A DNA stretch of 64,000 nucleotides, from positions 91,592,584 to 91,656,583 of the forward strand of contig CM053271.1 in NCBI GenBank assembly GCA_028583415.1, read 5' to 3'. The stretch comes from Protea cynaroides (taxonomy: Eukaryota; Streptophyta; Magnoliopsida; Proteales; Proteaceae). The notes under the pieces are model-generated. The model saw only the letters and a program-made list of their open reading frames with translations. It was not told the origin of the DNA and made no database searches. Numbering within the stretch: position 1 is the stretch's first letter; each line of letters opens with the position of its first letter. Shown one piece after another: positions 46,943-59,435 of this stretch. Made by a program: the position numbers and the translations under genes.

Positions 46943-48722
46943 GTCTAACCTGTCTCGGCTACATGCTTCTGCAGTCTTGTCGGATTTTTTTTCTGCCTTA
47001 GGAGGGTCACCGGAGGTCTCTCTAGAGTGTGGGCTAAGTATCCGTAGGTTGAAGGATGTCAATAGAGTAATGCTGTGTAAAATGGCTTGGAAAATTCATT
47101 CTGAGGAGTCTACTGTTGCAAACTTTATGAGGGCCCACTACATTCCATGTGATGGGAGTGTCAAAAGAACTGCATCTATATCTCTAGTTTGGAGGAGGGT
47201 TTGCAAGGTGTGGGACTGGACTGCCAAGCACACCTGGTGGATTGTTGGGGATGGTTCGAAGATGAACTTTTGGAAGGACCACTGGCTGGGGGACTTCTCT
47301 ATAGAGGAGAAGCTGAGGATGGATTTGAATGATTTTCAAGAATCGATTTTATCCTTGTCACGTTTTATTGTGCAAGGTGAATGGCTTTCGTCTTGTGGTT
47401 TCAAGATCCTTTTAGCACCTACTGGAGGTGAGAAAATTGATCCCTTTGATTTTGGGGAGTGTGGATAGCCTGGTTTGGACCAATGAACAGAATGGTTTCT
47501 TATCTGTCAAATTGGCTTAGAACATGTTGAGGGAGAATAATCCCTAACAGTCTTGAGCGGCTGAGGTGTGGGAGCAGACTTTGGGGTTGAGAGACTCCTT
47601 TTTTGCAAGAAGGTGGTGCCATGGGAGACTTCCAATAGATGACAGAGTCTGTAAAACCAATGTATGCTTGGCATCGAGATGCCACTTGTGCCATCAGTGG
47701 GAGGAGACCTTTGAGCGTGTATTTACAGGTTGTGAAGTGGCTCGTTCAGTATGGAGTTCAGAGTGTCGTGGACAGATCAGATATCTTGCATTGAGCTCAT
47801 AAGGTAGTGGAAAAGGAAAAGCCAAATTGCACATCTGAAACAAATTTGGAACCCTCTACTATTTGTGGTATTGTCATGTATTTGGAGAGCTTGTAATATC
47901 AATTGTTATGACAATATAGCTCCTACCACCTCAAATATTCTTGTTTGGGTGAAACGCGAGATGCTCAGAGATGGCTTTGATTACACCTTGTGTGGTAAGA
48001 ACTGGTTTGGACTTAGAGCTGGTTAGGGCTTTAGACCTGATGATGAAAGGCATTGGGAGGGCACCTATTATTCAATTGTTCTGGTAGGAGCCGCTGCAAC
48101 AATGGTGTAAAGTGAATGTTGATGGCTGTAGTCTTGGCAACCCAGTGTAGCTTCTTTGGGTGGAGTTGTTCGAGATGATCAGGGGAAGGTATTTTGGGTA
48201 TTTTCAGAATTTTTGGAAGTGGCTACAAATTATGTAACTGAACAACAATGTGTGATGCATGGGCTTGAAGAGGCTCTCAGACTTGGCTTCCAAAAAAACT
48301 GGGTGGAGAGTGACTCAAGTTCGGTGGTCCATTGCATGAGGTCTGATGGAGTACTATGGTACGTGAGACAGAGTGGAGAGCCATTGGGGTGAAGCTGGTT
48401 GCTTGTGAGGTTTAGTTCACAAATTGCTATAGAGAGATCAACACTGTGGCTGATGGACTGATTAGAAGGGCAGCCCTTTGATAGGAGATTTTCTTCTTGG
48501 GGAGTGTGCCTGGATTTTGTGGCTAGGGAGGTTATGTGAGATGCTTTCAATAGGCCTAGGTTTCAGTTTCAATCGTTTTTTTTTATTTTGTTCATTCTGG
48601 ATATTACTTGCTGATTGCAATGTCGAAAGTGGGATTGTGCATTCAGAGAAAGATTTATTGTATTCTTTTTATTCTACTTAATAAAATTCAAGCTTTTAGA
48701 AAAAAAAAAAAAAAAAAAAAAA
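46943..48722 (+). mobile_element. 5'-truncated LINE (L1-like) with RT C-terminus, zinc-binding and RNase H regions
   Basis: The coding relic starts in the RT C-terminal region (GLSIRRLKDVNRVMLCKMAWK, WWIVGDGSKMNFWKDHWLG). Then comes a zf-RVT segment (LRDSFFARRWCHGRLPID ... CHLCHQWEETFERVFTGC, 47575-47750), then a plant LINE RNase H segment (GGVVRDDQGKVF, EALRLGFQKNWVESDSSSVV, 48156-48340). Several stops and frameshifts. It ends in AATAAAATTC and a poly(A) tract at 48699-48722. The 5' end abuts another A-tract (46919-46942). No clear target duplication was found. Confidence 0.85.
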
Positions 48723-49444
48723 GAAAAAGAAAAAAAGAGAGAGAGAGACTACCATTACAATGCAATGAAATTTTTGTGTAGAGTGTATCAAAAACCCCAA
48801 AGCTTAAACATGAAAAAAGCAAAATCTGAGAAAATCAAGCAAACAATTTACAAATTTCAATAGATTCCTTTTCTTTCTCGATTTTGAGTTGTAAGTCCAA
48901 CATAATCCACAGAACCCATGAAAAAAATGAAAGCCAAGTCAATTGACTACCATCACATTGCAGTGAAACTTTTAGTTTTGAGTACATTGTAGAAGAATCA
49001 TGAACTCAAACATGAACAAAAAAAAAATAGAAAACCCAAAAGTGCACCAAACCTTTTCAAAGCTTTCTCGATTTTCACCTGTAATCCAAAAAAAAATAAA
49101 AATAAAAATAAAAAACCCGCATTACCCATGAAAAAACAGCATTCACATGAAATTGTGAGTAAATCCTAACTTTCCAATCACAGTGGTCGCGTGCCATTGA
49201 TTTCAAAAAATAGAAATAGGGGGGAAACCTACCTCAAGCAGCTCACGGAGGACGTGGTTCAAGAGCCAACAGAGAAAGAAATGGGAAAATAGTTAGGTTA
49301 TATACAACCAGTAGAAGGGTATTCTTGTCAGACAAAAAATTATGTTAATACGATTACTTTAAAATAGTGGAATGTAAGTCTAAAACATACAAGTTACTAT
49401 TGCATATTAAATGAATTGTCAAGTCGATGTCCACGTAAATTTCC

Positions 49445-50973
49445 CAAAAAAGAAGTAAAAGAAGAAAAAGGCTCCTAGAAGAGCCTTATTCCAGTGGTGG
49501 AGGTGCACCTTGTTCCAACAGTAGAGGTGCCTTGTTTAGGTTCTGGTGAGAGTGTGTTTCATCGTTCGCTTTCCGACGAGCTGCTAGGGCCGCAGGTGGA
49601 AGATGTTGCAATCAAGTATGGCAACCCGAGTCCTAGGTGAGACCTAATAATCGCTTCAGAAGTTTCAGATTATTGGATTGAGCTTCCAAGGAAGGTGAGG
49701 GCTAGATTGGCGATGGTAGTTTCTCCCCCTGCCGAAGGTTCTACACCAACAGTGGATCTGTTGGACCAGAGATTAGTTGAGAGTCCGAAATATGTTTCTT
49801 TGCTGTAGAAGAGCAATGGCGAGGAAGCAGAGGGTGAAGAGGAGGAAATGGTCATACAGAGAGATGTCCGACAGTCATCACTTACATTTTGTCGATCTAT
49901 ATAGGGTAGAGGGGAGGGATATTGCTCAGTGCCCAGAAGTTGTCGGTCAATTTGAGATAAAAATGTGGGATAATACCTTTGTGGACTACTTTTTGGGAGG
50001 GAGACCAACTTCGTTTATGGGAAAAAAGGTCTATTCCTGGCAGCGTACCTCCTCCTCCTAGACTCAAGAGGGGGCAGAATGATCTTCGTCACACCCCATC
50101 GAAATTAACAAATCCTACTCTCTAGCGGGCACTCCCATTGGTCCCTGAATTCGTGCAGGGTCATGTAGCTGGACATGGATCTTTAAGTTCAGATCACCTT
50201 TCCCCAGATTTTATTTATTAATAAAAAAAACAATATTGAACCGTACCACTTGAATTACTATCTATAAGAAAAACCAAAAATTGATTTCAATTTAAAAAAA
50301 AAAAAAAACCATTTGAACACATGTCCCATTTGGTTAATTTACATTTAAATAACCAAACCATGTTGCGCCCAACATTTGTGCTTAACACACACAATGCAAA
50401 ACAGAGAAAACAAAATTCTCAATACAAACTAACAAGATGAGAGGCTTAAAGTGAAAGAAAACATAAGACTGATGTTTATTCATCCAACAAGCATTTCATC
50501 CACTATTTATAGATGAAAAATGTCCCTTGGATATACCTCATCAGGAAATCCCATGAGATATGACTCTCGGAGTCAAATAATTGTAAATAGACCTAGACAT
50601 GTATAAGCCAACCAACACGATTCTCATGTCGCAATAGGCTTCTTTTTTGGACTAATTGACTAAGAAAGCCAATCCATAAATCAATCTCTCAAAATTTTAT
50701 GGAGACGAAGTACACGAACAGTTCTCAACCGACATCTACAATATCGTTCGTAGACAATCATTGCTTTTTGGAACCAGCGTCCACACAAGGAGTGCACGTC
50801 TACTGCTGTCACTCCCTAACAAATTGCTCTATGGAAGCAACGTTGCCCTCTCCGTCTGGCTAGTAAACACCATGCAACAAATACTTACGGGGATTTGAAA
50901 TTTTTTGAGACCAACACATCATGCTAAGTGTTTTGAATCTTTAGAATTATTTTGAAACTCTGAAATACTACAC
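49445..50973. other. Unassigned sequence between the TIR candidate and element F
   Basis: Open frames (for example 49777-50061) show no recognised motif. An A-rich run lies near 50293-50307. Nothing else is supported. Confidence 0.4.
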
Positions 50974-50978
50974 TTATA

Positions 50979-53663
50979 TGTTGGCCATGTGTTGTTATTG
51001 TTGGCAACTTGAATGATGTGGCAGCATAGATGAGCATACAGTCAGAGAAATAAGGAGTGAGAGTATCAGTGCAGAAGAGAGGATGTCTGTACAAATGGCA
51101 CTAGTGTTTGTGCAAGTGGAAGAGCTGAGCTAGCCTTGTGTATATGTTCAGTAGTTTCATAGAGTGATTGAGAAAAATAGAGAGAGTGTGGGTCCCACTG
51201 TGGGTCCCATTAATGATGTGGCATGAGGAGAGAGAGTGTGGATCCCACAGTGGGTCCCACTGATGATGTGGCAATCATGGCAAATGTGGTAGGAAACCTG
51301 AAGAGAGAAGAAAGAGGGAGAAACTAGAGAGAGAGAAAGATGAGAGAGACTATGGATGGGCCCCACTGATGAGGTGGCATGCTACATGGTGGCTAGGCCA
51401 CATGGCACCTAGACACAGTAGTAGCCGAGGCATGGCCATGTCACAGTGGCACAGTAGCAGCCAGGCTGCCACAGGGACCAAGCCATGCCACACCCCAAGC
51501 AGGTGCGCAGGCATGCCATGGGCAACCACAGCAAGCCACAGGCCTCACAACCCCTCAGAAGCAAGGCCAGCAAGGTCGACAAGCTCTGCCGCGTGCAGCT
51601 ACAGCCGCAAGCAAGCAGCAGGCCCGCACACATGTCCTGGCCCTCCCGCAAGCACTAGTGATCGCACATAAGGTGCTCGATCAATTGCTAGGGGTATTTC
51701 AGTCTAGCTAAAATGAAGTGATTCAAAATTAACGGCTCAGTTCAAATATCATTGAGAAAATTCGAATCGAAAGGCCTAGAAAAAGGCGGGCTCATGTGCT
51801 TCTCATCGGATAGCACTAGATGCTATCGCATGCTCTCGAATTGGCTAGAGGCTATATAATAGCATGGTTCGCAAAGCATAAACAGCACTCCATGATTCAG
51901 TGTTGCGGCAGTACCGTGCACGTCACCGCTAATTCGAATCCAATGGATATGTTTGCGCCGATCTTTAAAGTCGGATTAGTGGAGATCGAATGGCCAGGGT
52001 CTAATCTCGCCTTTTCCTCTTGATCGAATGGCCTTTGTTGAAGATTCTCCCTACAACGAACGGGAACTCGACAACACCGCCTATCGTGTCAGCGAGGAGT
52101 GTTTCCAGTGTTTCACGGGTGCACACTAATCCCTGAGAAGATCCTAATTAATGGCTTTGATTCAACACGATACCGTATGACACTATACAACAGATCCGAC
52201 GGCTCACAGGCGATTCTGCCATTTTCAGATGATCGAAGATGCCAAATTCCACCAATGGGAACACGACAACGCAGAGGCGGCGGCACTCCAGTGTTGCGTA
52301 GGTGCACCATAAGGCTTTAAAAGATGCTTTTTGTTTTGATCTTGTTGGCCAATATTCATCTGATGATATCTCACTCGTTAAAAGTCTAAATCGGACGATT
52401 CGAATTGCTCTATTCTCCATTTTGAATGCTCTACCACATGAGAATGATTTGGGGACGAAAAACAGAGAGGAGGCTCGGATTTTTGGGGGAAAACCTTCTC
52501 TTGAAGGTGTGGTGAGTGTTTAATGCTTGGATTCTTATCACCAACCTTCCATGGATTTTCAAAGGGATTCTATTAAGCTGTATTGAAGATCTTGTATGGG
52601 TGTTTGGGAGAAATAGTTGTTGTTTGAAGCTTCAATGAGAACTACAATGGCATTTGCTATGCTCTCAAGGCATTGAAAGCTTGGAGTGATTGTATGCCAT
52701 TAAACAGGAGCTGTGAGAGCTTGAGTGAGCCTATGAAGAGCCAGAAGGTTATGTTGAGTTTATGAAAACATTAAGGGAGAAAAAGAAGGATAGGCATACA
52801 CTCAAGGTGCTTGTTAAAATGCCAAGGAAGAAAATGGAGACTACAGTGAGCCGCTAGAAGTATTGAAGGACATGTTGATGTTTTGAAGAAGAGAGAGATG
52901 TAAAGTGTGGTGTATGGAATGAATTGAAGACTCTAGTAGACCTGAGGACTATACCAGGCTTCACAGAGACATCCCAGAGTCTTCCCAGAGTACCAGAAAA
53001 TGTCAGACAAGGGTTGTAAGATTCCTAACCTTGTATGAGTTATATTCTTTAATTTTGTACTCAATGTATGCTAGTGTAGGTGAATGTTAAATGCCTAGCT
53101 AGTGGGATTAAATTGTAGGGCATTGTTATAAGCCCAAAACTAAAACAGTTTGCTTCCCGTGGGTGCGGGTTAAGCGTGGTGTGTGCAGCGTGTGCTGAAC
53201 ACTGGTACTTGATACCTAAATTTATGGCACATGTGTGCCCTCCTGATTTTATGCTAGGTAAATTGAGTGTATGTACTCCCTGCTGTGTAGACAGCTAAAA
53301 GAAACGTATTGAGTATATACGGAGCCCGTAGGGCATTACTCCATGGACTAGCCATCACACTCTGTGGTAGTGAACCACGTATATCTCTATGTTGTGGTTG
53401 CTTGTAAATGTACTTATTCTGTATATTGTGAAGTACGTGGAATGACTTGCAGGATGGGTGTGCACAATATGGTAGACCTTACCACTCTGTGGTAGCGAGG
53501 TGGTTGTGCATACGACTGTGTGTGTGGCAATGTTTCAGTGATTGTGTATTGTGGTCAGTGAGTGAAGCATCAGCTAAGGTAACATTGGTCTTGAAGAAAT
53601 TATTTGGAAATAATTTTAAGGACAGTAATTCACCCCCCTCTCAGTGTCAACCTATGATTAACA
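50979..53663 (+). repeat. Element F 5' LTR
   Basis: 2685 bp, TGTTGGCCATG...GATTAACA. Repeated GATCCCAC/GTGGGTCCCA and TGATG.GTGGCA phrases at 51185-51375. A GC-rich patch at about 51370-51670 gives long frames in several directions that are not supported as genes. TATATAA is at 51853-51859. Confidence 0.9.
51853..51859 (+). promoter_or_regulatory. TATA box of element F 5' LTR
   Basis: TATATAA in GGCTATATAATAGCATGGTT; the equivalent in the 3' LTR is 60296-60302. Confidence 0.6.
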
Positions 53664-53665
53664 AT

Positions 53666-53677
53666 TGGTATCAGAGC
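53666..53677 (+). other. Primer-binding site of element F
   Basis: TGGTATCAGAGC two bases after the 5' LTR end; initiator tRNA-Met type. Confidence 0.92.
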
Positions 53678-53727
53678 ACCAGGCTCAGTGACAGCTTAAT
53701 CAGCAACTGAGTGATCAGAGGACAGTT

Positions 53728-53938
53728 ATGGCACTAGGTGAGGGTTTTAACAAGCCCCCACTGTTTGATGGAACAGAATGTGTTATGGAAAAGGAGAATA
53801 GAAATATATTTGGGTTCTCTTGGATTTGATATATGGATGGCAGTTAATACTGCAAAGGCGAATACCCAGTATGATTCTACAGCTAAAATGACAATCACAA
53901 ATGGATAAGAACCAGTGGAGCAATTGAGTCTTCAACTT
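53728..53938 (+). pseudogene. Element F gag start (copia-type relic)
   Basis: ATG at 53728 gives MALGEGFNKPPLFDGTEC. After a one-base shift near 53783 it continues YWKRRIEIYLGSLGFDIWMA and VNTAKANTQYDSTAKMTI. This is the usual N-terminus of copia gag proteins of the UBN2/DUF4219 type. It ends where a 32-bp repeat and the solo LTR begin; the rest of gag-pol is absent. Confidence 0.7.
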
Positions 53939-53970
53939 ATAGGACTGAGAAGATGCATATGGGCATTCCT
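53939..53970 (+). repeat. 32-bp repeat, left copy (partner 58343-58374)
   Basis: Unit starts ATAGGACTGAGAAGATGC and ends GGGCATTCCT. The partner across the solo LTR differs at few bases. A looser copy is at about 59310-59336 (ATAGGATAGGAAAGATGCGG). The solo LTR inserted at the junction of two adjacent units. Confidence 0.8.
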
Positions 53971-54689
53971 ATTGTATGGACAAAATGGTAATTGGTGAAA
54001 TATAATGAAGAAAAAAATAGAAATGGAGTCGTCACCTAGATAAGGTCTAGGACATATATATATAATTTTTCAAATGAGAAATACTAATGACTCACGTAAT
54101 GGATTAAGGCTTATGGTCACACTAGAGAAATAATGGGTAAATGTCATGTTACAATTTGGAAATGTGTTAGGCACCCAAATTGCCTAATCTAAAGATTAGT
54201 CTCCATATACTATCATTTTCTATCCTAATTTAAATTACAGGCAATGGCTAAACAAATTTGTATAGGTACCAGACCTAGGTTTTAGATATATTTCAATCTA
54301 AGAGCAAGCCATACAATTATGAATACAATTGAAAGAATAATTAAAATGTGATATAGATAAAAAATAAAATGATTGGATGACGAACCAATCAGCCAATTTC
54401 GAGTAACAAGTACGTAACTCTCAACACATTGACAGATAAAATCATTTTAGCTATTGAAGCGTAGTCCAAAGTTTAAATGAAATGACTTGAAATTAATTCT
54501 AAAATGACATTCAAATGATATGAAAAATGAAAAGTAAATTAAAATAAATTAGTTTAGGATTGAACTCGAATGATAAACACTCAAGTTACCTACGTATCTC
54601 AGGATAAACCCAAAAATCAAGCCCAACGTAGTTCAACCGCTTGGGTTGGTAAAAATGATAGATTCCTATAGCCACTAGTCAAACTAATA

Positions 54690-54900
54690 GGTCATCTAGG
54701 TTTAGGATATTGAATAGACTCCTACAGTCACTAGTTAAACTGGTAGGTCGTCTATGTAAAGCAATCGAATAGACTTCTACAACCACTTTAGTCAAGCTGG
54801 AAGACTGTCTATGTACAAATAGGGGTTGAAAGGGACTTCCATGCAATGATATAATGCTTGCCCATAATTGAAAGGGACTTCCATGCGATGATAGAATGCT
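54690..54900 (+). repeat. Short tandem duplications in the solo LTR
   Basis: Units around AATAGACT.CTAC and GAAAGGGACTTCCATGC.ATGATA occur two to three times each. Confidence 0.7.
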
Positions 54901-54919
54901 TGCCCAAGGTTCCATGTGA

Positions 54920-55150
54920 AGATGGAGAATTGAAATGGAATTTGAAGTTGAAATTGGATTTGAAATTGAATTTGAAATTGAAATTAAAATTTTGAAATTG
55001 AATTTGGGATTGAAATTGAAATCAAAATTGAATCGAATTTGAATTTGAAATTAAATTCGGAATTTAACTTGAAATTGGATTGGACTTGAAATAAAAATTG
55101 AAATTTGAAATTGAATTAGGATTTGAAATTTAATTTGAAATTGAACTTGA
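54920..55150 (+). repeat. GAAATTGAA/TTTGAAATT low-complexity array
   Basis: About 25 imperfect repeats of GAAATTGAATTT; purine/pyrimidine-biased, not coding. Confidence 0.85.
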
Positions 55151-57929
55151 AAATGTGCTTGATGATTGCAAAAAATAAAATTTGAAAACACAATTAGAAG
55201 CAAGTTTTGCAAAGTGCACATTATGATGCAAATTGGGTATTATTGCAACCCTTATTGCAATTAGACTGAGCTTGAGTGATGGATACCTAAGCAGCCTACG
55301 TATCTCGGGGTGAGGTTTAAGAATCAAGCACATACGTAGTTCGGAATGAACTACGCATGAAAAAGATAAAATGATCTATACTTATAAACACGTGAGAGTG
55401 TGCTCTCAATATTGAAAGATGGGCATTGGAGCCTCGCATTATTTTACATACACTTACACATTCACACTCATTCGCGCATCACAAGCACGTAAGTCCGTCT
55501 TGCATTGAAATAATTACAAAAAATTGTACAAATTCTTACGGGATACAAAAGTAGGGATTGGGAATTAAAACTATTAATACATTTTCCTTTCACATTTACG
55601 GGATACATTGAAAGGGATAGGGAACATCCTAGTCTATCCCATCCGTCACTACACTAGGGATGGCAAGTGCCACATGCATATCGTATTACCCACCCGCATC
55701 GAATAATTATAGGCACACGATGACCGAACCCATATACACATAAAGTAAAGACAGAGAGTTAGGAGCGTCACCTGCCCATAAGTAGGGGTGGCCGTCAAGG
55801 GAGAAGAAGTGATCCTATGCTTTTAACGCCGCAATGAAAGGTTGAAGATGCTCACGTCTCAACTGATGATGATCTGAAGTTATGGAGTGAAGGATTAAAA
55901 AGCAAAATCACCTTGACACTCAATCAATTCTACTTCAATAATTGATGTTTGAGAAAATTTATAAAATTGATCCGACCGCAAATAAACTTCTCACTATGTT
56001 CTCATAAGTCATTAAATCTTTGGATCTGCAATGCTTTAAAATCTTAATCCAAAGTACCATCAATTTATGACCACAAGTGGAGTTTTCTTTGCTTTAACAA
56101 AGAGATTGTTTTCTCATATTCTTAGAAGAACCCTTGATTTCCATCTGTAACTTCAACAGTCCAATTTGTAGCTGCAGTCAAACGATGTAATCATACATTG
56201 TCCGTCTGTGTCTTCCACTCATAATGCAAATTACCACAATGAATTGTCTAAGCTTGGGCAGTAATAATCATCAATAAATAAATGTGTAGTTATCAATCTA
56301 TTGCTCCTGGAATGTGATCAGCCTATGAAATGTACGACACTGAAGTTGGAAGAAATCGATAAACAATGAAATTTAACAATGGAGGAAGGGATGGATTGAA
56401 CTTAAAATCAATAGATAGGTAGCCTCGAATGCTATTGTCACAGATTTGCAGAAAGAAATGTAAGTTTAGAACATGAACTACCATTAGGGGTTTGCAAAGA
56501 GATTCCTAAATCTGGTGAAGAACCTAATGCCAACGCAAATCAAAAAAAAAGAAAAAAAAGAAAAAAAAAAAGTTACTGTGAGGTTCATAACTCAAGATAT
56601 CACCACAAGAAACCAGATCGATGCTTGGAGAAATATTCATGGAGCATCACAGTCATCTCTGAACTGAATGAATTAATCACTCGAAAGATAGAAACCCTAA
56701 CCTTGAGGCTACAGATTCTCTTTTACGTTTCCAAATAGAAGAAAATCGAACCTTCTGTGACTTCTTGACATCGTAGATCATTAACCAATCCAATAACTCA
56801 TGAAAGGAGATCTCGGAATTACTATCAGAATTGTCAATCGATCCGAGAACTCATGGAAAATTAGAAAGAATGCCGATTGAATAGAACACCATTTGGATCA
56901 ATCACATGAAATCAAATCAGGGAAATTAATTATTCAGAATCAGATTGTTTTTGAGATAATTGCATTGGCAAGAGAAGAAAGAATTAACTGGAAATTGTAG
57001 ATGCAGAACTAAAATTGCCGCCGGAGCCTAACTGAAAACCCTAAGATGCAGAATTAAGTCATTGTCGGAATACCATCAGAACTGAACAAGAACTCAAGAT
57101 ATGGAAATCAAATCGCTACGAAATTACTACTAAATCTGATTGAAAAAAAAGGCCTGCCGTCGATAAACCAATCACGACATCAAAGAAAATCAAGAACTTC
57201 AGATTTTTTCTCAAGAAATTCATATCAGATTCAAGAATCGGCTAACAAGACCATGGATTCAATTTCTGGATTTAAAAAAATTCTTATCAAATTCTAAAAT
57301 AAGAATCACAAACAAAATAAACAACAAAACAATAAAAAAAATAGATCAAGAAAACAGAGATCGACAAATGAACTTACCTATTTAGAGCTAAATACAAGAA
57401 TCAAACCAGCTTTGGAGGTCAAGAACAGCCTCGCCTCTTGAGAGATCCACTAAATCGTCCTGGAAAGGAAACAATTGGCATCGAAATATGATTCAAATCG
57501 CTAGAAAAAAAATAAAAAACCTAGATCTGAAATCTGGTTTTTCAAAATACCGAAAGGAGACTCAAATCTCAGCAAAGATCGTTGGAGTTTCCGCCACTGT
57601 ACCATGCCGCCTTCGTCATTGCCGTTGCACCAAGCCGCCGCCGTCGCTGTCGATCGTCGTCGCTGCAACTTCTTCTTCTTCTCTCCCAAAGCCTCTTCTC
57701 TCTGTTCTCGGTTTCCTCTCTTCCTCACTGTCTCTTTGCTCTTGTTCTAATCGTTGATTAGAAAAATGAAATATCTCTTCTCTTTTTTTTCTTATATACC
57801 CCATATTTTTTATTAGACTATAATACCCTTTTAGATTAATTGGAATATTTTAATATTTGATCCACCATGGATCTAGAGTCTCGTTTTTTCAGAACCACGT
57901 GGGCACCATCTTTAGTTATGTAAATTGAT

Positions 57930-58262
57930 TTAATTTGTTTATCATAATCATTATTTATTTATTATTATTTTTGTTATATTTTATTTTATTTTATTTTTTT
58001 TAAGCTTTAATTAACCAATTTTCTTTCCTCCAATCTAATAATTTTAATAAAAATTTTAATTTAATACTTTATTATTATTATTAATGATCTTTTTTATTTA
58101 TGATTATGATTATTATTATTATTATTATTATCCTTTATTTTATTTTATTTTTACTTTTATTTTTATTTATTATTTCTTCTTTCTTTTTCTTTTTTTTTCT
58201 TTTTTTATATTTTCATTATATATTTTTTATATTTTATTTTATTTATTTATATTTTTTTTTTA
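57930..58262 (+). repeat. T/A-rich low-complexity tract with (TTA)n
   Basis: Long runs of TTATT and TTTATTTTATT near the 3' end of the solo LTR; the open frame at 58084-58419 is an artefact of it. Confidence 0.85.
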
Positions 58263-58344
58263 CCTTGAGCTGAGAAGAATCAATTTAATTTGTTCGACAA
58301 ATTTGAAGCGTCGACACCTATGCAGTTTGAACACTTACACCTAT

Positions 58345-59435
58345 AGGATTGGGAAGATGCGTATGGGCACTCCTATAGGTGTTTGTATCCCACATTGGGA
58401 GAGATTGCTTAAGAAATGAAGTAGTGTGATAGGGAGTATGAAGTGACCTTCTATAGTATAGAATGTGAGATCAGAAAAACTAGCAATGGCAAGTTGGTAG
58501 TTTTAAGGCAGATATCCTCAGAATTTGTGTACACTTTGACAAAGAGTTGATTCATCCATGGTTTTATCACCAAGCAATGAGATGCTTGTGGTGAGGGGGA
58601 GCTCACTTTATATCATATTAGTGCTCCTGGGTGGACTGTAAGTAAGTAATAGTTATACTCCTTGTGAAAAATGTGTTTTAATCATCATTGAACACAGTGC
58701 ATAGTCTCTTTATAATTTGCATCTTGTTGAGCCATTATCAGATGGGAGAATATTGTTGTGAAAAAGGGAGAGTGAGTTTGATGTGTTTTATAGTGATGAA
58801 CTTGGGTGGATACACTACAACAAGTTATTTTTGTTTGCATCAGAATATCTTGGTTTAGTATTCATTATTTTCTATGATTGGTACACTTTATGTCTGAATG
58901 CATGGGAAAGAAAGGAAAGTAACTAGTGATGTATGGTAAGAACTGATGCAACAGGCACTACAATGGTCATCTACTATATTCTTATGTGATTGATTTGTTA
59001 AATCAATTGTCTGAAGAGAGATAGTATGAACTTAGATGGAATCCTTTTCAGCTTCTTGCTACTGATGACTAGGACGTGAGATGCATATGAGTGTCATTAT
59101 TGTGGTAGTATTAGTGTTGTTAAAGTAGGAGAGAAGCTTTGTGATAGGGGGATATTACAAATATTATAGACATGTGTACTCTATGGTTGTGATACACATA
59201 ATGAAAATGAACTGTGGACTTGAGGATGAGTTGAGATGCATGGACTCAGGGGGAGTCATTGGTTGTTTATCTGATTAGAAGATATGATGTATTTGATGAT
59301 ATATAGAGAGCCCATAGGATAGGAAAGATGCGGTGGGCACTCCTATGTGGCCGGATTCCCTTTGTACCTGTTGTCAAAGGGGGAGAAAGATCTTCTATGT
59401 GAGAAGTAGGTTGCCAACAATTCCAAAGGGAAGAT
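58345..59435 (+). other. Element F 3' internal region
   Basis: After the solo LTR. Holds the second 32-bp unit, noncoding sequence with GGGGGAGCTCAC, GGGGGAGTCATT and CAAAGGGGGAGA phrases (purine-rich, like the end of copia internal regions), and the polypurine tract CCAAAGGGAAGA just before the 3' LTR. No RT or RNase H motifs seen. Confidence 0.6.

Larger units (their letters stand above)
45431..49444. mobile_element. Candidate TIR DNA element (MULE-like?) filled with retroelements
   Basis: CTTGACAATTCATTTAATA at 45552 is present inverted at 49404-49422. Outside it, GGAGAAATTTACG (45431) and CGTAAATTTCCC (about 49434-49445) also pair. The left side has about 100 bp more between these two blocks, and no 8-10-bp target duplication is visible, so the ends are uncertain. 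No transposase was recognised. A copia-type LTR fragment and a LINE lie inside. Confidence 0.4.
53973..58339 (+). mobile_element. 4.4-kb solo LTR, same family as 6030-11168, nested in element F
   Basis: Starts TGTATGGAC, ends ACACTTACA, and is flanked by CCTAT (53968-53972 and 58340-58344). It shares with 6030-11168 the 5' phrase GTC(G/A)(C/T)CACCTAGAT...GGTCTAGGAC, the phrase GTTAGGCACCCAAA, and repeated CTACGTATC ... CGTAGTTC blocks (54590-54640, 55300-55350). The middle of each is different. No coding region is supported. Confidence 0.85.

Noticed and set aside
49777..50061. 94-codon ORF
   Set aside because: Nothing recognised and the opposite strand is also open; insufficient to call a gene.
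51369..51671. Frames on both strands in the GC-rich part of element F LTR (also 59694-60104)
   Set aside because: Frames occur in several directions in the same GC-rich patch, differ in length between the two LTRs, and show no motif.
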